A DNA stretch of 64,000 bases. Origin: Iocasia fonsfrigidae. GTDB taxonomy: Bacteria > Bacillota > Halanaerobiia > Halanaerobiales > DTU029. Location: contig NZ_CP046640.1 of NCBI RefSeq assembly GCF_017751145.1, positions 2,708,137 to 2,772,136 of the forward strand, given 5' to 3'. Position numbers and translations under genes: made by a program. Below are positions 9,122-18,865 of the stretch, one piece after another; within the stretch, counting starts at the first letter, position 1, and each line of letters opens with the position of its first letter. The notes beneath the pieces are model-generated. The model was not told the DNA's origin, did no database searches, and was given only the letters and a program-made list of their open reading frames with translations.

Positions 9122-10951
9122 TTATAACTTAACTACCATACCTAAGTAATATTCAATACCGTCTATTTCAGGTTCATTATCTATATCATCAATACCTAGC
9201 AAATTATCAACATTAAAGTACATTTCATAATTATCACTAATTCTTTTATTAAAAGCAACATTAACTAAAGAATAATCTTTTACTTTATTCTCATTTTCAT
9301 CATCACTATATGATTCCCCTTTATAGATACTAGAGAATTGAACATCTAATTCATATGGGGTTTTCCAATCAAACTTAAAAGATAGACTATCTCTAGATCG
9401 ATCAGTTAATTCTTTTCCTGTTTCTTTGTTTTCTGTATCAAGAAAAGTATATCCCAAAGTTCCACTAATATTTTCACTTAATCTGATACGACAATTTATT
9501 TCCGCTCCCTGAATTAACGCCTCTTCTACATTTTCCCAATACATATCATAGGGATAGCCATTTCTTTCTATCCTGGAACTAACTAAATTATCAACATCAT
9601 TCCTAAATAAAGTTGTACTTAATGTTACATTTTTGGTGAAATCATAGTCCAACCCCAACTGATAACCAAGAGATTCTTCTGGTTCTAAATCAGCATTAGC
9701 ATGTACTAAATATGGACCCATCCTCCACTCATCTGCATAAAGATTAACTAAAGTTGGCGCTTTAAAAGCCTTACCTACCGACCCTCTAACCCTCATCAGC
9801 TCATTTATCTGATAAGATGCTCCTAAATTAGGGCAGACCTCTGTTCCCCAAAGTTCATGACTATCAATCCTGGTTCCTAAAACAACTTGTAGTAGTGTAA
9901 AATCCATTTCGTCCTGAATAAATATACTCTTAATATTCTGGGATTCTTCATAATCTTTACCCTTATCATCACGTTCTTCTAAACTATATTCCCCTCCTAT
10001 AGTAAACAAATGCCTGGTGCCCAACAATCTATTATAACCTAGCTCTAATTCAGTAGAATCCTCTTTATAATTTGTTCCTTCATCTGTTGTCCAATGTTTA
10101 TAATTAAGCAATGAACTCCTTATGTAAAAATTTGAAAAAACATCAGGTTCAAATTTCCATTTCATATTTAAACCATGCCTCTCTTGTACCCTATCATCAT
10201 ACTCATGCTCTAATCTTGAATAATAAGGGCTAAATTCAAACTTAGCTTGAGGAGTAAAATCGAGAGCAAAACTAGCATTTAGAATATCTTTATTATATCT
10301 ATCTTCTTTTTTTATTCCATCAGAACTTTGACGTGTAAAACTGAAATTTCCTCCAATTTCATTTTTATTAAAACCACCACTTAAATTAGTATTCCTGGTA
10401 TTGTTCGACCCTGCTTCTGCTGAAAGATTAGCATAGTTTTTTTTAGGAGTTTTTTTAGTAATTATATTTATAACCCCACCCATGGCATCACTTCCATAAA
10501 GTGAAGAAAATGGCCCTTTAACAATTTCAATCTGCTGCACCATATCAATAGAAATTGTAGATAAATCAACACAATTATGCCCACCACGGAAACGCTGACC
10601 ATCAACCAATACTAAAGTATATTTGCTCCCCATACCACGTAATTGGACACCGTTATTTCCCCAACTCCCACTATCTTGAATTGCCTTAACTCCATTTATA
10701 AAATTCAATGCCTCCATAACTGTCTTGGCATTAGACTCTTTTAATTCTTCTGCAGTAATTACCTCAACTATCAGTGGAACTTCACTTATTTTTTTCTCAG
10801 TCTTAGTAGAAGTAGTTACCACAATCTCACCTAAGTCCTTTTCTTCATCAGAATTCACCTCTTGATTTGTGGCTTTTATTGGTATAGTAAAATTAATTAA
10901 TAAAAGAAACAAAAAAACCAATCCTAAAATCCTCTTATGATTTCTAAACAT
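9122..10951 (-). CDS. TonB-dependent outer-membrane receptor
   Basis: A 609-aa receptor of the Cir/BtuB/FepA type. Signal peptide at residues 1-28, TonB-box-like stretch DLGEIVVTTS near residue 40, then the plug (VIEVITAEELKES-like start, LRGMGSKYTLVLVDG, GPFSSLYGSDAMGGVINIIT) to about residue 165, and a 22-strand-type barrel ending YYLGMVVKL. Length is typical for small-siderophore or corrinoid receptors. The promoter carries a DtxR-type box, so the ligand is probably a ferric complex, though B12 cannot be excluded given btuFCD nearby. The start at 10951 has AGGAGGT nine bases upstream. The TonB-ExbB-ExbD motor is encoded about 39 kb away behind a copy of the same promoter. Confidence 0.95.
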   Translation of the reverse strand: MFRNHKRILGLVFLFLLLINFTIPIKATNQEVNSDEEKDLGEIVVTTSTKTEKKISEVPLIVEVITAEELKESNAKTVMEALNFINGVKAIQDSGSWGNNGVQLRGMGSKYTLVLVDGQRFRGGHNCVDLSTISIDMVQQIEIVKGPFSSLYGSDAMGGVINIITKKTPKKNYANLSAEAGSNNTRNTNLSGGFNKNEIGGNFSFTRQSSDGIKKEDRYNKDILNASFALDFTPQAKFEFSPYYSRLEHEYDDRVQERHGLNMKWKFEPDVFSNFYIRSSLLNYKHWTTDEGTNYKEDSTELELGYNRLLGTRHLFTIGGEYSLEERDDKGKDYEESQNIKSIFIQDEMDFTLLQVVLGTRIDSHELWGTEVCPNLGASYQINELMRVRGSVGKAFKAPTLVNLYADEWRMGPYLVHANADLEPEESLGYQLGLDYDFTKNVTLSTTLFRNDVDNLVSSRIERNGYPYDMYWENVEEALIQGAEINCRIRLSENISGTLGYTFLDTENKETGKELTDRSRDSLSFKFDWKTPYELDVQFSSIYKGESYSDDENENKVKDYSLVNVAFNKRISDNYEMYFNVDNLLGIDDIDNEPEIDGIEYYLGMVVKL

Positions 10952-11107
10952 TATTTCTTTACCTCCTGTTTATATTATTTATTATTATTGATTATTTTTT
11001 GCTTGGAATAATTTTTTAAAAAATAATCCATAATTACATGTTAAATGATTATGATTCTAACTGGCAAATTGAGTTTAATGCCACTATCACTCAGTTACAA
11101 AACTAAA

Positions 11108-11311
11108 CTCCAAATTATTTAGGTATCCCTAACTTTGAATTAAAAAAATATCTCTCAGTTTCATTCCTTTATTCTATTAATTTATAGTATACAGAAAATA
11201 ATAAATCAAGTCAATAAATCACTAAAAACATCAGGACTAAATAATCTTTGTAGGATTAAATTATATACAGCATACACCCTATTTCTCATTTTTTTAGGGC
11301 GACCTAATAAA
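11108..11311. repeat. Iron-box promoter segment, copy 1 (copy 2 at 51534-51743)
   Basis: About 200 bases upstream of the TonB receptor recur with high similarity and a few indels upstream of exbB. Shared blocks include CTCCAAATTATTTAGGTAT, GGACTAAATAATCTTTGTAG and CATACACCCTATTTCTCATT. Apart from this segment I see no gene in the interval 10952-11460. Confidence 0.88.
11119..11132 (-). promoter_or_regulatory. DtxR-type iron box upstream of the TonB receptor
   Basis: TTAGGTATCCCTAA, 168 bases upstream of the receptor start and inside the duplicated promoter segment. Confidence 0.8.
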
Positions 11312-11460
11312 TGCAGTTTTATTCCCTCTTTTTTCTCCGTTACATTTTGTGTTGCTTTGCTCACTAAACAATTTAAAGTGTGTGTGACTTTTCGAACAGA
11401 CTCTTAAAAGAAAAATGGAAATTTACTTTTATAATTTGAACTAGTAATAATCATAAAATT

Positions 11461-12060
11461 TTAAATTGCTATAACGTCCTCACAGGCAAGCAGAACAGAT
11501 TTCTGACCTGATTTTGTCAATTTTAAGATACCGTTTTTTTCTACTATCAAGCCATCCCGTTTTAGCTTTCGTATTATAGAATTCAGAAAATCTTTTTTCC
11601 AGTTAAGGTGTTCAAAAATGTTTTCTACTGCATTTTCTCCCCTTTTATTTAGATTGACCTCATGATTATAAATACGAAACAAAAGAGATTTAGCCGCAAA
11701 ATTAATAGCCTGTATTCTTCTCCTACGGACAACTGTGATAATTCCTCGTTCCGGGGCAAAAACAAATATAAGCATAAAAGATATCCCTATTACTAAAGAT
11801 ATCGAGCCAGCTATTGAGACATCAAAAAGTACTGCCAGATGAAAGCCTAAAATAGCATTGACAATACCTATTATACAGATAGTACTAAAGCCAGGGCACT
11901 ATCAAATTTTATTGTTATAAGTGCCCCCAGTAAAAGAACCGCTGTCTCCTTTCTTTGAGTAAACATAAACGCTAAAGCAACACCAGGTAATGCTGCATGA
12001 GAAACTGCATCACTTGTTATTAAAGCTTTTTCAAGTATCCAGAGGCCACTTAATGAGATC
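11461..12060 (-). pseudogene. Remnant of a TroC/MntB-type Mn/Zn ABC permease with a C-terminal winged helix
   Basis: Broken gene. The stretch 11880-12060 encodes LEKALITSDAVSHAALPGVALAFMF-like sequence, the hallmark of ZnuB/TroC permeases. After a frameshift and internal deletion near 11880 the reading resumes with GFHLAVLFDVSIAG and FVFAPERGIITVVRRRR, and ends in a winged-helix tail (DFLNSIIRKLKRDGLIVEKN) like that of TroC-type permeases carrying a DtxR-like extension. The N-terminal part is lost where an IS3 transposase fragment abuts at about 12060. It is non-functional as read. Confidence 0.75.
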
Positions 12061-12357
12061 AATATTTTACATACTGATAGAGGCAATGAGTTCAAAAATA
12101 AAGCTATAGACCAGCTATTAAATGCATTTAGTATTGATCGTTCTTTGAGCAAGAAAGGCTGTTCCTATGATAATGCTGTTTTTAAAGTAGTAAAGACAGA
12201 GTATGCTTTTAATAGGATATTTAATAGATTTGAGGAATTGAAATATGAGTTATTCGATTATGTAAATTGGTATAATAATTACAGAATACATGGTTCATTA
12301 GATTATCTTACCCCTGTAGAATATAGGATTTTAATGTCCGAGAAAAAAGCACCTTAA
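12061..12357 (+). mobile_element. IS3-family transposase fragment 1 (OrfB C-terminal part)
   Basis: Reading from about 12064 gives ILHTDRGNEF (second D of the DDE triad region), then SKKGCSYDNAV and the terminal WYNNYRIHGSLDYLTPVEY, all characteristic of IS150/IS3 OrfB. The N-terminal half and OrfA are missing. It abuts the truncated permease at about 12060 and probably marks an old insertion followed by deletion. Confidence 0.82.
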
Positions 12358-12374
12358 AAAGGGTTAACAATCCA

Positions 12375-12823
12375 ATCTTTATGATAATAGTATTATCGTG
12401 TATGAACTTTCTTTTAGAAATAATAATCAGCTTGTATTTAAAATGTTTGATAAAGCTACTAAAATGTATCCTGATGCAAAACCAATATTTCATAGTGATA
12501 GAGGGTTTCAATATACTGGAAATGTCTTTATAAGCAAGGTTGAAGAAGCTGAAATGACTCAGAGTATGTCTCGTGTTGGCAAATGTATCGATAATGGGCC
12601 TATGGAAGGTTTCTTCGGTTTATTAAAGACTGAAATGTTTTACGGAAAAAAGTTCAAATCTCTTGAAGAACTAACAGAAAAAATAGTTGAATATATTGAA
12701 TTTTATAAAGAAGATTTCAAAATAAATTAGGATGTATGGCTCCTTTAGAATATCGCAACCATACATCCAGATGTGCATAATATTTTAATTAAATTACCTG
12801 TCTACTTGACATAGGTCAGTTCA
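12375..12823 (+). mobile_element. IS3-family transposase fragment 2 with a probable terminal repeat
   Basis: A second OrfB remnant, different from the first: DNSIIVYELSFRNNNQLVF, then FHSDRGFQYTGN and MSRVGKCIDNGPMEGFFGLL. The frame is lost near 12730. The C-terminal tail (MAPLEYRNHTSRC) continues in another frame at 12736-12780, so the centre was deleted. A 10-bp inverted repeat (12730-12739 / 12759-12768) overlaps the tail. The stretch 12798-12823, ending in GTCAGTTCA, looks like an IS3-type right end. Confidence 0.78.
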
Positions 12824-12833
12824 TTTTGTCTGT

Positions 12834-13916
12834 TTAGAATTCTATATTCAACCTGCTATAAAACCTATCTTCCCCCAGATCATAAGCAATTGAAACATCT
12901 TCATTATTTCTCTCAACAAACGTTCCACCAATCTGTAATTCTATTGCTTCAGCTAAAGAATAAGTAAACTGCGGCTCAAAAACAAAGGTTTCTGATTCAA
13001 ATTCATAGATTACTTTACCTTCTATTGTATGGAAATTAAAGACTGGTTTATCAAAATGGAAATTAAACATTTTAGTGTCACTTTCCTTCTCAATGCGGCT
13101 TTCTAAATAATAAAGCTGGCCAACTAAATATAAATCATTAGTAAATTTATAATCAACCCCAAAGGTTCCCGCTAAAGAATTGTCAAAATCATTGTCCTTA
13201 TATATTCCATATACACACTCTGTCCAGATTCCCATCTCTCCTATATCACCAATCAAATCAAATCCAAACTTGTCAAGTTCTGCAAAAGTTATATCCCCTT
13301 GAATACTTAAAGGAATTTTATCAAAACCATGATATCCACTTACAGACAAATCAAAACCCTTAAAAGACCGCCTGGTCACCTTAAATCCTGCCTGTAAATT
13401 TTCAAGATCATCTTCTACGTCATTAACTATACTACTTTCAAAAAATGGAACCACTACCCCTGTAATTTCTAAGGCATTAGGGGTATAATAAACCCCTTTA
13501 ACGGCTTTAATCCCAAGTTTTTCATCTAAAGGCTTTAAAGCCGTATAATCATAAGGATTGAAATAATCAGTCGGCTGTAATTTATATGAACTACCCCAGT
13601 TAATAACTTGCTTACCAATTCTCCAGTCCATATTATCAGTATAGTAATTTAAATATGCCTCATTAGTCCCTACTTCTGTATCTTCTTTTTCCATAGCCTG
13701 AATAGCTAAATCTATATACATATCTGCAGCAAAACCAAAATCCCTTTTAAGTTCTAAATTAAGCCTTTCCCGGTCAATTAACTCCCCATCATCAGAAAAT
13801 GCTTCAATACTAGTACTTAAAGATCCAGCAATATTCAGTTTATCACCGGCTGAAACCCCAACACTAGTAATTAAAAGTAGTATTATAAGTAAAATAAAAT
13901 TTATTTCTCTCAGCAT
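12834..13916 (-). CDS. Module A outer-membrane beta-barrel (DUF1302-like porin)
   Basis: A 360-aa outer-membrane protein. Signal peptide at residues 1-23, alternating amphipathic strands throughout, and a C-terminal aromatic residue (NIEF) as in barrels inserted by BamA. The segment WRIGKQVINWGSSYKLQPTD near residue 95 corresponds to the equivalent block of the longer paralogs at 29508 and 58147 (KIGRQIYSWGKADGVRITD). It is the last gene of module A, 90 bases after the LolA-like gene, with a hairpin between them. It probably provides the outer-membrane exit for what the RND and LolA-like partners handle. It is 40-50 aa shorter than the paralogs. Confidence 0.8.
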   Translation of the reverse strand: MLREINFILLIILLLITSVGVSAGDKLNIAGSLSTSIEAFSDDGELIDRERLNLELKRDFGFAADMYIDLAIQAMEKEDTEVGTNEAYLNYYTDNMDWRIGKQVINWGSSYKLQPTDYFNPYDYTALKPLDEKLGIKAVKGVYYTPNALEITGVVVPFFESSIVNDVEDDLENLQAGFKVTRRSFKGFDLSVSGYHGFDKIPLSIQGDITFAELDKFGFDLIGDIGEMGIWTECVYGIYKDNDFDNSLAGTFGVDYKFTNDLYLVGQLYYLESRIEKESDTKMFNFHFDKPVFNFHTIEGKVIYEFESETFVFEPQFTYSLAEAIELQIGGTFVERNNEDVSIAYDLGEDRFYSRLNIEF

Positions 13917-13954
13917 TACTCCAACCCTCCTTTATACTAATTATAATTAAAATA

Positions 13955-13996
13955 AATAACAGGTAATAGATCATCAGGCATTCATTACCTGTTATT
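13955..13996 (-). other. Intercistronic hairpin of module A
   Basis: A perfect 13-bp inverted repeat (AATAACAGGTAAT / ATTACCTGTTATT) between the LolA-like and barrel genes, with no T-tract typical of a terminator. Modules B and C have hairpins of different sequence at the same position. Confidence 0.75.
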
Positions 13997-14006
13997 CATT
14001 AATAAC

Positions 14007-14780
14007 TTAATATCTCTTTAGATATCTTGGACTAAAAATTTTACTATTTACTTCTTCATTATATAAAACAGACTCTAAATAAAGTATAGTCCTGGTCCCT
14101 TCCTGAACATCTTCCATCACCATTTTTTGAGGGGTCCAATACCCCTGGATCTTTTGAATATCATGGCTTGTTAGAATCTTATTCAATTTACCTCTAGTAT
14201 CATAAAATTCAGCTTTAACTGGATACCACATCTCTTTATTTACCCATAACTTACCATAGTCATAATCTATATCCTCATCAGTTGGACTTAAACGTAAGAT
14301 ATACTCTTTTTCATTATCTTCTAATACTACTGCCTGATAATCATCATTATAATTCTCCGCACTTACTAATGATAGGTCATTATAACTAAAATCTGTTCCT
14401 ACAAAACTACCATTTTTTTGGCTACCAGAGATCTTTCTTACTGACCCTAAAGCCGGCAAATACAAATACATATCCTCATCATCAATTTCAGGTTTATCTA
14501 TTGATAAAAAGCCTGTTCCTGCTACATCTGCCGGTGATAAAAACCTGCTTAATGTCTTTTTCTGTCCATAATCTTCACTTATATTTGTCAGTGTCCTTAC
14601 CCTTTTACTCCCTGATGGGTCATATAATTCCAGCTTAAGTTCCATCTGATTTGTCTGAATATCCCTGACTTCTTCCATCTTATTTAATATCTCATCACCT
14701 GTCATCTCAGCAGAAACTAATAGAGTCATACTAAAAATCATTACTATTAAAATAAGCAAACTAATAATCTTCTTCATCAT
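14007..14780 (-). CDS. Module A LolA-like periplasmic protein (outer membrane lipoprotein-sorting type)
   Basis: A 257-aa exported protein of the LolA_like group (PF17131-type, commonly named outer membrane lipoprotein-sorting protein). Signal peptide at residues 1-24. Family blocks are visible: LSPADVAGTGFL near residue 85, MYLYLPALGSVRKISGSQ near residue 108, FVGTDFSYNDL, and GYWTPQKMVMED near the end. The fold is a half-barrel that binds a lipid-like ligand. It lies between the RND pair and the barrel gene, so it probably shuttles a hydrophobic cargo across the periplasm. The cargo is unknown. Confidence 0.85.
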   Translation of the reverse strand: MMKKIISLLILIVMIFSMTLLVSAEMTGDEILNKMEEVRDIQTNQMELKLELYDPSGSKRVRTLTNISEDYGQKKTLSRFLSPADVAGTGFLSIDKPEIDDEDMYLYLPALGSVRKISGSQKNGSFVGTDFSYNDLSLVSAENYNDDYQAVVLEDNEKEYILRLSPTDEDIDYDYGKLWVNKEMWYPVKAEFYDTRGKLNKILTSHDIQKIQGYWTPQKMVMEDVQEGTRTILYLESVLYNEEVNSKIFSPRYLKRY

Positions 14781-14815
14781 ACACTCTCCTTTTGTAATTT
14801 AGTTAAAGAATCTCC

Positions 14816-17082
14816 TTAATTCTTTTCTTTATCCTGAACTTCCAGGAATTTAGGTTTAAAAATAATGCAAATTGCTGGTAAAAATACTAAAGCACCTAGT
14901 AAGCAAGCCCCTATTGACACTACAACTAAAAAACCAAAAAATTTAACCGGCAGGAAATCTGAAATCATTAATGCAACAAATCCAATAACAACTGATAAGG
15001 CATTAAAAATTATTCCTCTGCCTGTTGTTTTTAATGTCTTCTTAACTGCTTCTACAGTATCTTTAAGTTTCTTTTCTTCACGGTATCTCCATAAGAAATG
15101 AATTGTATAATCAACCCCTACCCCAATCATCACTGAGGATAATAAGGCTGTTGCAATATTTAACTCAATTTTAAAGAATCCCATTAACCCAAACAGAGTA
15201 ACTATAGCCAGAGCTAGAGGTGTTATAGACATTAAACCAGCAACTGGTGATTTAAATAACAGCATTACAATTATACCTACTACTATAGCAGCTGTAATTA
15301 GACTAATCACCTGTCCCTTGACTACTGCCTCACTTAATTCAGATTGCAGGTCACCAAAGCCCCCTACTATTTTTAATGGTGATTCCTCATCCTTTTTAAT
15401 ATAATCCCTCATATATTCAACTAATCCCTTGATATCATCAGTGCTATTAGTAGGTATCTTGGCAGTGATCAAAGCATGTTTACGATCAAAGTCTACTAAC
15501 TTTTTAAGGTCACCAGAGCTTTCATATAACATAAAATATTGAGGAAGAGCATTTTTATTATCAGGGATTATACTAAATTCTTCATCCCCATTATGTAGTT
15601 CCTTATTCATCTTTCTCATTATCTTAGATATTGCCCCCACATCTCCAACACTTTCATGCTTAATAATTTTTTCTTCAAAATCACTTATCTTCTTCATTAC
15701 TTCAGGAGCTGTTATATCTCCTTCTGCCATTATAGAAATAGTATTAGCCCCTCCAAAATATCTATTGCCCGCATTAGTTGCCTTAGTAACCCTTGAGTCA
15801 TCTTAAAGTAATTAACTGGATTTGTATCTACCCTCAGATAAAAGATTCCTGAAGAAATCAAAGCTATAAATACAATCGACAGAATAGCTATCTTCCCAGG
15901 GTTAGCTGTTACAAAATTAGCAGTAAAATCAAGTAATCTTTCTAATAATCCTTTTTTCCCTTCAACAGTAGTTTTTAGGGGTTTAGCCTTGGGTAAAAGA
16001 ACCATTACAGCCGGCATAAAAGTTATACTAGCTATTAAAGCAAAACCAATTCCTACTGCAGCAAGTATCCCAAGTTCCTGGGCAGGCACCATAATATGTG
16101 ATATTAAACATAACATTCCTGCTATGGTAGTAAGCCCTGCCGCAATAATTGGTGCACCTAAACTGGAAACCACCTTCCCTACCAGTTTTTTTTCACTTAA
16201 ATTAGATTTTAGGGTATTTTCTTCCTGATAATGGGCAATAATATGGATTCCATAATCATTAGCTATTGCTATTAAGGACATGGGTAAAATAACTGTAATT
16301 AAATATATCTTCCAGTTTAATACTGGAATTAATCCAAGGGAAATAATAATTGACATCACTACTACCGCAAAAGGCAATAAAACACCCCTCAACTGTCTGA
16401 AACATAGATATAAAAAGATCAACATAATCAATAAAGCCAACGGCATCAATCTCCTCATATCATTCTGGGTGTTTTTACTAACCTCCGCTCTAATTATCGG
16501 CATACCAGCCAGCTGAATTTCTTCTTCTCCAGGAAACTCTGTTAATAATTTATTGACTTTATCTAAAATCAGATTATCTGAAACATCATCCTTTAACATT
16601 CCAATAATGGCCATTGCTTTAAAATCTTTTGAGATAATACTACCATAAATTAATTCATTATTTTTGATTCTCTCTCTTATTACTTCTCTCTGCGCAGAAC
16701 TTTGTGGAATATCTTCAATAGCATCTTCAACAATCAATATATCTTCTTCTCCCCTTACATCTTGTACAGTAAAAGGACTATTTACTTTATCTACTACTTC
16801 CCAGCTTTCTAATTCATCTGATAATTGCTGCGCCCTTATTAAGGTTTCTGCCTTTAAAATATCATCTGTTTCCAAAATAATCATTATGGCATCAGTTCCA
16901 CCAAAGACCTTTTCAATCTTATCTAGATTTATCCTTGAAGGCATGTCTTCAGGTACCATCCCTTCAAGACTAGGGTCCATTTGCACTTTGGGAATCTGTA
17001 ATGCAAAAAAGACAGTAATTATGAGAAAAACACTTATTACTATCCAGGGATGACGAATAGAAAAATTGGCTATCTTGTTCAT
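14816..17082 (-). pseudogene. Module A RND/MMPL-family transporter, split by a frameshift
   Basis: Two reading frames together make one RND protein of about 755 aa. The first part (15730-17082, 450 aa) starts MNKIANFSIRHPWIVI and carries the first periplasmic domain and helices with NDYGIHIIAHY. The second part (14816-15730) carries the second domain and the helices with GVGVDYTIHFLWRYREE. Near 15775-15795 the frame breaks: shifting there joins the two parts through YFGGANTISIMAEGD, exactly the RND sequence expected. It could be a real inactivation or a base-calling error. Module A may therefore be off. A Fur-type palindrome precedes it, and MarR is encoded upstream. Confidence 0.85.
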
Positions 17083-17125
17083 AAAAAATCAACTCCTTAA
17101 TTATTTTATTATTCTAATATGATTT

Positions 17126-17140
17126 TGATAATTATTATCA
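17126..17140 (-). promoter_or_regulatory. Fur box upstream of module A
   Basis: TGATAATTATTATCA is an exact match to the Bacillus-type 7-1-7 Fur palindrome (TGATAAT-N-ATTATCA). It lies 44 bases before the RND start. A Fur-family gene is at 63433-63891. The AT-rich context makes chance matches more likely, but an exact 15-base match in a promoter interval is notable. Confidence 0.65.
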
Positions 17141-17283
17141 ATTATTGGCAAAAATTTATCCCCTTGATAATCAAATTTAACTCGCTCTAAAAACAAATAT
17201 AATCCCCCCTTTTAATAAATTAGTTAAATTATTTAATAGTTAAATTTTTTAAGTATTTGACCAAAAAAATACCCTGCTCTTAT

Positions 17284-17709
17284 TTAATTCAAGATTACCC
17301 TCTTAACTTTGGCTAATAATTTAGAGGTTATTTTTATCTCTTTTTCAGTTAAATCCAATAGAAATTCTTTAAATTTCCCTATATATTCTTGCCTATGGTT
17401 TTGGTAATACTCTTCACCTTTAATAGAAAGACTTATTAAAACAACACGTCTATCTTCTTCGCTTCGACACCTTTTAAGATACCCTCTTTCAACTAAACGA
17501 TGAACCATACTCGTCATTGTAGGCAGTGAGGTAAAAAAGAATGAAGCTAATTCAGACATTTTTACCTCACCTTTTTGTCCAAGCAGCTCAATCAAAAAAT
17601 GCTCTTTCAAACTAAAATCTTCATCTATCTCAGAAACATGTTCAAAAATAATTTCCAAAAAGTCCATTATGATTTTTTCTCCTGTTTTAAACCTCTGATC
17701 TAAATCCAT
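17284..17709 (-). CDS. MarR-family regulator upstream of module A
   Basis: A winged-helix repressor of about 141 aa starting MDLDQRFKTG. An in-frame ATG at 17796 exists, but the extra 29 residues are hydrophobic and unlike MarR, so I use 17709. The recognition region is TSLPTMTSMVHRLVERGYLKR, followed by the wing with EEDRRVVLISLS. It lies 200 bases upstream of the RND gene in the same direction and is probably its local regulator. The inducer is unknown; MarR proteins usually sense small lipophilic or phenolic compounds, which would fit a transporter of hydrophobic cargo. Confidence 0.85.
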   Translation of the reverse strand: MDLDQRFKTGEKIIMDFLEIIFEHVSEIDEDFSLKEHFLIELLGQKGEVKMSELASFFFTSLPTMTSMVHRLVERGYLKRCRSEEDRRVVLISLSIKGEEYYQNHRQEYIGKFKEFLLDLTEKEIKITSKLLAKVKRVILN

Positions 17710-17852
17710 AATTAACTTCACCCTAGCAAAATATAATAATAATACTTTGAATATCAAACTATTTATTATTATAATATATATTTTTATATTTATCAAGAAA
17801 TACTTAAAATAATCAGAGAAAAAATCACAAAATAATTATACTCTAAATTTAA

Positions 17853-18262
17853 TCACACTAATTTTCCAGCAAACTTACCAGGAGTGAGATGATAAAGAAA
17901 ATCAATTTTACAAATCACTATATCTATAGCAGATATATCAACTTTATTATCTAACAGGATATTTTTAAATTGTTCTACCTGCTCAGAATTATTTTTCCCC
18001 TCAAGATCTGAAATTACTTTACCTTTATATTGATACCCTTTAATTTTTTTCCAGATAGCAATAGAGATTTTCATTTCAGGTGTAGCATTTAAATACTTTG
18101 CTTCTTTTTTTTAATCCCCAGTAATATTACATTATCAAGAACATATTTGTATTTTACTGAAAACACTTCAATTTCATTTTTCTCATTTAAAATACTGACA
18201 AAACAATTACTAGATGTGTTTGAATATTTTATGATATCTTCTTTGACACTCAATTTATTCAT
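17853..18262 (-). pseudogene. Pyridoxamine-oxidase-fold flavin-binding protein, frameshifted
   Basis: A gene starts at ATG 18262 with a good GGTGGGATGAG site and reads MNKLSVKEDIIKYSN to LLGIKKKKQ, then meets a stop. Moving one frame at the T8 run (18105-18112) restores KEAKYLNATPEMKISIAIW, KGYQYKGKVISD and the final YHLTPGKFAGK. These parts resemble the small split-barrel PPOX family (NPKVAI and DLTPG-like blocks). It may be inactive, phase-variable or miscalled at the homopolymer. It lies 22 bases after the related intact gene. Confidence 0.6.
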
Positions 18263-18283
18263 TTTCTCATCCCACCTTTTAAC

Positions 18284-18712
18284 TTATAGTTGTATTTTTT
18301 CTATCTTTTTAATATCCATAATAATTATCCCCTTACATTTTATCTTTATCTTTTTGTTTTTTGCTTTTGTTTTAGCATATTCTTCAACCATTTGAACTGC
18401 TTTTTCATAATATGAACCTTCATTTTCATATTTACACTTACCACTTATTTTGTATAAAATATTTTTATCTTCAATAGCAAGCATAGCATTTGCTTCCTTA
18501 ATAATATTATTTTTTGTTTTATTCATAAATTGATCAGTAATTAAAATTTGATCTTTAGAAAGAATATGTTTTGAGTGAATAGGTACAACATTAGAAACTC
18601 TTTCTAAAGATTTTGTAATAAAAGCCGCATCTTTTGTCATAACAAATAAATCTTTATACTCATTTAAATCAATACTTTCTTTATCAGAAATTATTTTTGA
18701 CGAAATGGACAT
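18284..18712 (-). CDS. Pyridoxamine 5'-phosphate oxidase-like flavoprotein
   Basis: A 142-aa single-domain split beta-barrel protein. Visible family pattern: LFVMTKDAAF near residue 25, VSNVVPIHSKHI near residue 40, ILITDQFMNKTKNNI near residue 58, then NAMLAI and YKISGKCKYE. Such proteins usually bind FMN or F420 and reduce small molecules; some degrade haem. The sequence is short and lysine-rich, and I cannot name its substrate. RBS AAGGAGTG precedes ATG 18712. A second, broken homolog follows at once, so the pair probably arose by duplication. Confidence 0.65.
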   Translation of the reverse strand: MSISSKIISDKESIDLNEYKDLFVMTKDAAFITKSLERVSNVVPIHSKHILSKDQILITDQFMNKTKNNIIKEANAMLAIEDKNILYKISGKCKYENEGSYYEKAVQMVEEYAKTKAKNKKIKIKCKGIIIMDIKKIEKIQL

Positions 18713-18772
18713 TATATTTAATCACTCCTTGTTTTAGTATGTTTGTTAATTTATAAGAATAACATTTATAAA

Positions 18773-18822
18773 TTCTAGTAAAAGTAAGTTGATTTTTAAA
18801 AATCAACTTACTTTTACTAGAA
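18773..18822. terminator. Perfect 50-base palindrome, probable terminator
   Basis: Two 25-base arms with no loop, centred on TTTTTAAAAA; each arm reads TTCTAGTAAAAGTAAGTTGA plus five more T. It lies 44 bases after the transglutaminase-like gene and 60 before the next gene. The length and perfection exceed an ordinary terminator. Confidence 0.6.
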
Positions 18823-18865
18823 AATCAATTGCTCAAATAAAATCACCATACATAATAATAGATTA

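Noticed and set aside
11871-12152. Start of the permease remnant placed at 12152
   Set aside because: The first 30 codons are antisense to an IS3 transposase fragment on the plus strand; permease homology begins only near 12060.
12308-12511. A 67-codon minus-strand frame
   Set aside because: Antisense to the IS3 transposase fragments, without a ribosome site.
17164-17174. TTGATAATCAA as a second Fur box
   Set aside because: It is a short palindrome with only one half of the 15-base consensus; common by chance in this AT-rich sequence.
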